In this document: one piece after another, positions 58,664 to 64,000 of the stretch
Layout: every line of letters begins with the position of its first letter
Numbering within the stretch: position 1 is the stretch's first letter
From: Progne subis subis
Lineage: Eukaryota > Chordata > Aves > Passeriformes > Hirundinidae
Length of the DNA stretch: 64,000 bases
Direction of reading: 5' to 3'
Assembly (NCBI GenBank): GCA_022316685.1
Contig: JAKJHU010000026.1
Span: 620,001-684,000, forward strand
Notes under the pieces: generated by a model
Seen by the model: only the letters and a program-made list of their open reading frames with translations
Databases searched by the model: none
What the model was told of the DNA's origin: nothing
Program-made: the position numbers and the translations under genes

Positions 58664-61600
58664 AAAAAGGTAAAATTCACTCTTACAATCCTGTAGTCAA
58701 AAATCATGCTTCATACTTGCTCTCAGCACTTCTGCATATTTGTTTTATTGTTCTGGCCTAAATCTAGACGGGTGAGAGGTATGATTACAAGAGGAATTTA
58801 CAGCAGCTCTGTCAGCACACTATTCCCAGTGAAGCTGACTTGAAAAACAAAAGCATTTCAGGGACAGTGCAGGCATTAATACTCAGGACTCTGTTTCATG
58901 AGCTCTGAGAGCAAGCCTTCAAAATCTTAAAAGACTTCCAGCAGGAAGACAAATAATAGCAAAGACAGTAGGAGACCCAACTATTACCTTCTGTTCTGGC
59001 CCAAAGGCTCTGAAGAGGTTCACATTTCATTGTTCCAGGGCAAGAAAATAAGTGAAGATAAGGAAGAACAAACTGGGAACTGCTTCCTTTGATGCTTCTC
59101 ATCTCACAGACATAGCAAAGACATGAAAAGCAAAATCCAATTACATATTTTTAGTATGTGATGGCCACAGCACAATAAACTGAGCAGGAAACACAAGAAC
59201 AAAAACTCTGATGTTTACATTAAAAATTGCATGGATGACATACAGTCTGTTTCTTTTTGTGTCATAGATATATTGTTCCACAACTATGTATACAAATGTG
59301 TACGCATCTACAATGCACACTATTGCACATAGAGATGAAAGATATATAGCTGATTTAGACAGTACTTCTTGTATTTTTGTCTTGGGTTATATTAAAAATG
59401 TGTACATTCTTTATTTTATTAATTTTTGCTTCTTTTCTGAAAGGTAGAAGACTGGATATTATTGGAATGTATCTTAAAACTGATCATACTGATAATGGTC
59501 CTTGAGTTACTAAGTTAGTCAAATTTGGCCTTTATTCAGTTACTAATTAACCAAAAGAAAAGACACACTGGTGTTTGAAAATATGTCTATTACTGAAATG
59601 ATTTTACTGAGGAGCTTCAACCAAGAGTAGTCATGTGGTCGATAATTTCTGATTAGTTTTCATCAAATTTTGTCTATTTTTTATTCATTATGCACTTTTA
59701 ATTATAAATTGCACAAGACTGCTTCTGTTCCCTGAGGAGAAAATCTTGAATCTGAGACCAAAGGCCAACAAATGCACAATAGAAAAAACATACACTGAAT
59801 ATTTCTTATCTCCTTTTCACTTATATTTTCACAACATACAAATTTACTTTAAAGTATACGAGATTTGAATCCACTCTTTGTTTGCAGTAAGCTTTCAGTA
59901 TTTTTACTATTCTATTTTTTTTTTTTTTTTTTTGGTAAACATAAACCCCCAAATATGTACGGTGCTTGCTATTTTTAAATATAACTGTCCATTTTCCCAG
60001 CAAGCCCTCAGGTTCTTAGCTTTCAGATTATTTTCTTTCTCACCAGTATTGTTATTTTCTGCAAGCAGTTGAAATTATATGGAATGGGACACCTTCTACT
60101 TTCCAGCACAATTTTGAAAATCTTGAGTGGCATGAGCTATCGTTGAGCTACCGGATCAACTTTTTTTTTCACAGTGATAAAGGACAGATTGCAAATGCAT
60201 TCAAACAGCTAAGCTTGAAAATAGGATGCCTTGTGAGATTTTCCAAATGCATCTAAGCTTAAAACTTTTGGAAGTAACTTAAGAAAACTCAGTTTTTGCT
60301 TATTCATGTTTTCGTGCATAACCTTGACTGCATCATTGTGTATCTCACATTCCCTTGGTCTAAAGTGGATAAAATATATTTAAATATAATGGTCTCACTT
60401 TACATGTAATGTCAGGGCAAAATCTTTCATTGTGAAGTCACCAGGGGTTACTTCACTGGGGATGACTTTATCAGGCATATGTGCACTTGTAGAACAAGGG
60501 ACTCTGAGCACGGTACACTGAACAACAATTTAACCTTTTAATTGCTTAAAATATTAATGGGAAAACTAGAAAATTGTAGATATGTAGTAACAGAACATCT
60601 CTACGTCCTTGTCTTTTAAAATGGTACATTTCTACTAATTCCATTCTGAGGATGTTTCAGGAAGTAAAATGTACATTAGGTTTACGTGTTTCAAAATACT
60701 AACGTTCTTATTTCAGAAGACATAATTGCATATGAAGAACATGCTTTACTTAATTTGTCTTAGCACAGCTGATCCGGCCCAAGAAAAAAAAAATTCTTTT
60801 CTTTAAACCACAATAGCTCTTGTTTTCTGTTATAAAATTTCAGAAAAATTTAATCATAAATACACTGTATCTAGAGGAGCAATGTACAAGAGTTTAATTA
60901 TTTTTCATAAGATTGAGGAATGCATCAGAACCAAATCTATAATAAACAACAATCATTTTTATTTTTGCAGAAGTAGTGCATCTGTGATCACAGGTGTGTA
61001 CTAATCTGTAAGTCCAGTGAAGATCTTCAGTCACTCAACATTTTTATACACATGGGCGAAAGAGAAATGGCACTGCAGTGATGTATTTAAAGTGAAGGTG
61101 CAATGCAGGGTGTTTTAATCTTCTCTTTTATTAATATATTTTTTGAGATTAAACAGTTTTAAACCACTTGCAAAGGGGAGAATCAACTGGCTTACAGAAA
61201 CATTATAAGGTCCAGAAATTATTTGTTATCCCCCACTGCATACTCAGAACCTCAGACCTATCATTCCCTGCAAAGAACTTGTACCTGCAACTGTTTTGTG
61301 AAATCTTTAAAAAAACCCAAACTGACAAAAGAAAGCATTAAAACGCAATGAAGATAGTGGACATATCAGTCCAAAGGACAGAAACATTTTCTTAGAGTAG
61401 TTATAGCACGCATCCCCCAAACCATTATTGATAAAAAAATTATCAACATAAAGGCAATAAAGTCCATAAAATAATTCTAAATTCCTAAGTAATAGTAGGA
61501 ATATACATAATAGAATAATCTGTAGCATTTTTAAAAAGTTTTGACTGGGCATTTAGCCCATGTCTCTGCACACACTATAAACAAAACCCAGTGAATTTGT

Positions 61601-63467
61601 ACTTGCATATATTTCCAAAGGTGGGCTTTCCTGAAGGATTCACTTGCATAATGTGCCTCAGAAAGAATTGTCTCATACTTCCATGACCTAATGGAAATTA
61701 ACTGCATGAACTAAGTCTGGTTCCAGTGAAAGATTTGTGAGAAAGGTTGTCACCCACAGGCCACAGAGCCACCACTGTGGTGGGATGTCACTGCTGTGGG
61801 AGATGCTGGACCCCAAGTTCAGAAGGGCGCATCTAAGAGTATGAGCAGAAATAATTGAAATAATCTGAGAAAAGTCTGCTTGAATTTTTTTTTCTTTAGA
61901 AGCCTTTTTATTTTGCTGATTTCTACTGTCCCTTTATCTCCAGTAACAGTATACATATTTTAGAAAATCAGAGTAGAAATGATAGATCCTGAAGAGAAAA
62001 AAGTGCAAGTTCAGCAGTGAAGCTGTAGTCCTGTACATGACCACAGACTCATATTAATTTTAATCCTGAGTGTGTGCTTCAAAATGACTTAATTATGCCA
62101 CAATAAGTCTAATTCCTAAATGTTTTTTTTCCCTGAATGTTTTAAATATGCTTAGATGGAAGTCTTTTAAAAAACAGCCTGATTCTCATTGCATAGCAAA
62201 TGCTTTTTCCTATAAACATTATTTTAGAAACAAACTCATCAAACAAAATACATGGTTATAAGTTAAATCATGTCTCTAGTTTCATCCTGAAGCTACTAGC
62301 AAATAAAAATGAAGACTATTATTGAATTGTATTGGACTAAGTGGAAAATCACAACATATAATTGATATGTCAATACAGCTGTCTGAGTTCTGTCAAGCCC
62401 GCCTACATTTTAGACGTTTGCATCTTGTTCAGAGAAAGAGGAAAGATGTTGATTGCATTTAAGATTACATTCAAACCATGTTATTGCCTCAGACTAACAG
62501 TCCTTTTAGGCTCTTCTTTTGAAAGCTGTATTTTCAAACAAAATACTCTGGGCTAAGAAAGCTGTTTGTTAAACTGAGAAAGGTAATTGGAAGCTTGCTT
62601 TACCTTGTCGCTGTATAACCCTGGTTACACAGAAGCACATAGACAATAAAACCATCTATTTTTAGTTAAAATTAAAAAGATAACTATTCTAGCTAAATAA
62701 TTGAAATAGAATTTGTGTGCTAACATGCACACTTCTGTTCTGCAAAGTATGGAATTTTTTGTTAAACTGAAACGATTTCAAGAAAGTATCCTTCATCTCA
62801 TCCCTCCACTAGAAAGAACAATTGGTGGGTATTTAATCTCATTTAACTTTGAGAAAATAAAATATAGGATCTCTTATATAGATAAAGCATTAAACTTAAC
62901 ATTGCAATAATTCAGTGTTGAATAGATAAAGAACTGGTAACAATAATTCACATTATCTTCATAAGAAACAGATTTGTTTGAAAATGGGTGCAAATGTTAG
63001 ACATTGCATTGCATTGCAAATGCAGATTTTGAGAGATGGAAAGAATTCAAATTATTTCTTTACTGAGATTTTGCTTTCAGAGAGGAAAATAGGAGAGAAC
63101 AGGAATTTTCTCATTTTTCTCATCCTATACAATAAATGGGCACTAGTTTCTGGGTTCAGCTTTGCAAAGCTGGAGGTTTTTTCCATTGTGCATCAGGGAG
63201 CATTGTTGTGGTAGCATGGATGTAGAGCTACCATTTCAGTACACAACGTGGCCAGAACCTCAGCCTGGGAGCACTCTGAATGATGGATCCCTGGACTGGC
63301 CCACCTACTCCATGGAATCACAGGTTCCCTGATGCTGTTTGTGGCTTCTCCATCACCACCACACAACTGCTATGGAAGCACTGTGGGACTGACCATGCTG
63401 TCAGTCTCAGTACTGGATTCAGCATGGTTTTTCTAGCATTCTGAACCAATATTGGACCTAAAAGGAG
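58662..63467. other. Long non-coding stretch
   Basis: AT-rich; a T run at 59915-59932. No repeat family recognised. A possible minus-strand exon at 61285-61321 is listed separately. Confidence 0.45.
61285..61321 (-). CDS. Possible 37-nt exon of the minus-strand gene (weak)
   Basis: The minus strand has acceptor TTTTAATGCTTTCTTTTGTCAG and donor TTGCAG|GTACAAG, both good. Two frames are open: LGFFKDFTKQLQ (phase 2 to 0) and WVFLKISQNSC (phase 1 to 2). The latter would be phase-compatible with the 52292-52407 exon. Too short to judge alone. Confidence 0.2.
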
Positions 63468-63574
63468 AAAACAAAACAAAACAAAACAAAACAAAACAAA
63501 AACAAACAAAAACAAACAAACAAACAAACAAAAAACCACCACCAAACAAACCAAAAAACAACAACACCAACCCA
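63468..63574. repeat. A/C-only tract, 107 bp
   Basis: Begins as AAAAC pentamers, shifts to AAAC tetramers and then to irregular ACC/AAC text, with no G or T for 107 bp. The minus-strand 111-codon frame across it (63318-63653) is largely a repeat artefact rich in F, C, V and L. Confidence 0.95.
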
Positions 63575-64000
63575 GGAGGGTTAATGTGACTGAATGCTGA
63601 ATGGAATAAAATTTAGAGAGAGCTCCTGGCCAGTGATTAGGGTGACACTTCAAGCATTTCTTATTCTATAAATGATAGTTCTCCACTACTTTGTCTTAGA
63701 GTCTCCTTTAAGCTCCTCACATAGATCAAAAAAAGTTTACTTTCAAATCCCTATGTACAAAACCCTGCTTCTGTATTAGACCTAAATGCAAGACTGTGCT
63801 AAGCTCTCAAAATCATGTTAGAAAGGTAAACCTGTAAATCTTCTCCTCTGTCTCTAACGTCAAGCAGCAGCTTTTGTCATTCACTTTGTGATGTTACTTT
63901 CAAGCATCGAGTTGAATATATTAAATCTACCTGCTAAATATTCTGTTATGTGTCCATTTAATCTGAAATTCCCCCTTTCCAAACTCTCCTATCCTCAATG
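63575..64000. other. Non-coding right edge
   Basis: Nothing recognised; the sequence is cut by the window end. Confidence 0.5.

Noticed and set aside
1..64000. CRISPR arrays, operons, bacterial promoters or ribosome binding sites
   Set aside because: No regularly spaced repeats; the sequence is clearly vertebrate, so prokaryotic features do not apply.

Overview
The window looks like an AT-rich, gene-poor stretch of a bird chromosome, most likely a songbird. Three things point there: many truncated CR1 LINE fragments in both orientations, several solo LTRs plus one endogenous retrovirus (ERV) fragment, and microsatellite and poly(A)/poly(T) clutter. Nothing bacterial, viral-genomic or organellar is present, and I see no rRNA or tRNA gene or CRISPR array. 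Orientation statements use the + strand as given.

Mobile DNA, left to right. A minus-strand ERV remnant (3' LTR about 656-1185, broken env 1190-2038) is followed by a strong hairpin (2057-2104). CR1 pieces lie at 3716-3781 (-), 5900-6400 (+), 19990-20440 (+), 22105-22975 (-), 31298-31975 (-), 32630-32850 (+), 35210-35365 (+), 36450-36785 (+, reverse-transcriptase part), 47840-48512 (+) and 57887-57970 (-). Solo LTRs with target-site duplications (TSDs) that I could read sit at 9558-10205, 18114-18697, 38136-38803 and 43487-43758. A larger LTR-like block with a CpG-rich core occupies about 24235-25850.

The part that may matter most is a set of short open segments on the minus strand, each bounded by a splice acceptor and donor: 52292-52407, 46732-46793, 32382-32541, 30909-30950, 16292-16327 and 15242-15338. 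Read 5' to 3' on the minus strand, all five junctions are compatible in reading-frame phase (1-1, 0-0, 1-1, 1-1, 1-1), and the conceptual product has an ordinary soluble-protein composition. I infer that most of the window is intronic sequence of one minus-strand gene with large introns and several tiny exons, some of them symmetric phase 1-1 (36 and 42 nt). I do not recognise the product. Further possible exons lie at 57221-57259 and 61285-61321 upstream and 5036-5099 downstream. This is inference from splice signals and phase only; no homology search was possible.

The rest is intron or intergenic sequence with simple repeats, including a 100-bp TAATA pentanucleotide array, a 105-bp tandem duplication, and several tracts made almost only of A and C (or G and T on the opposite strand).
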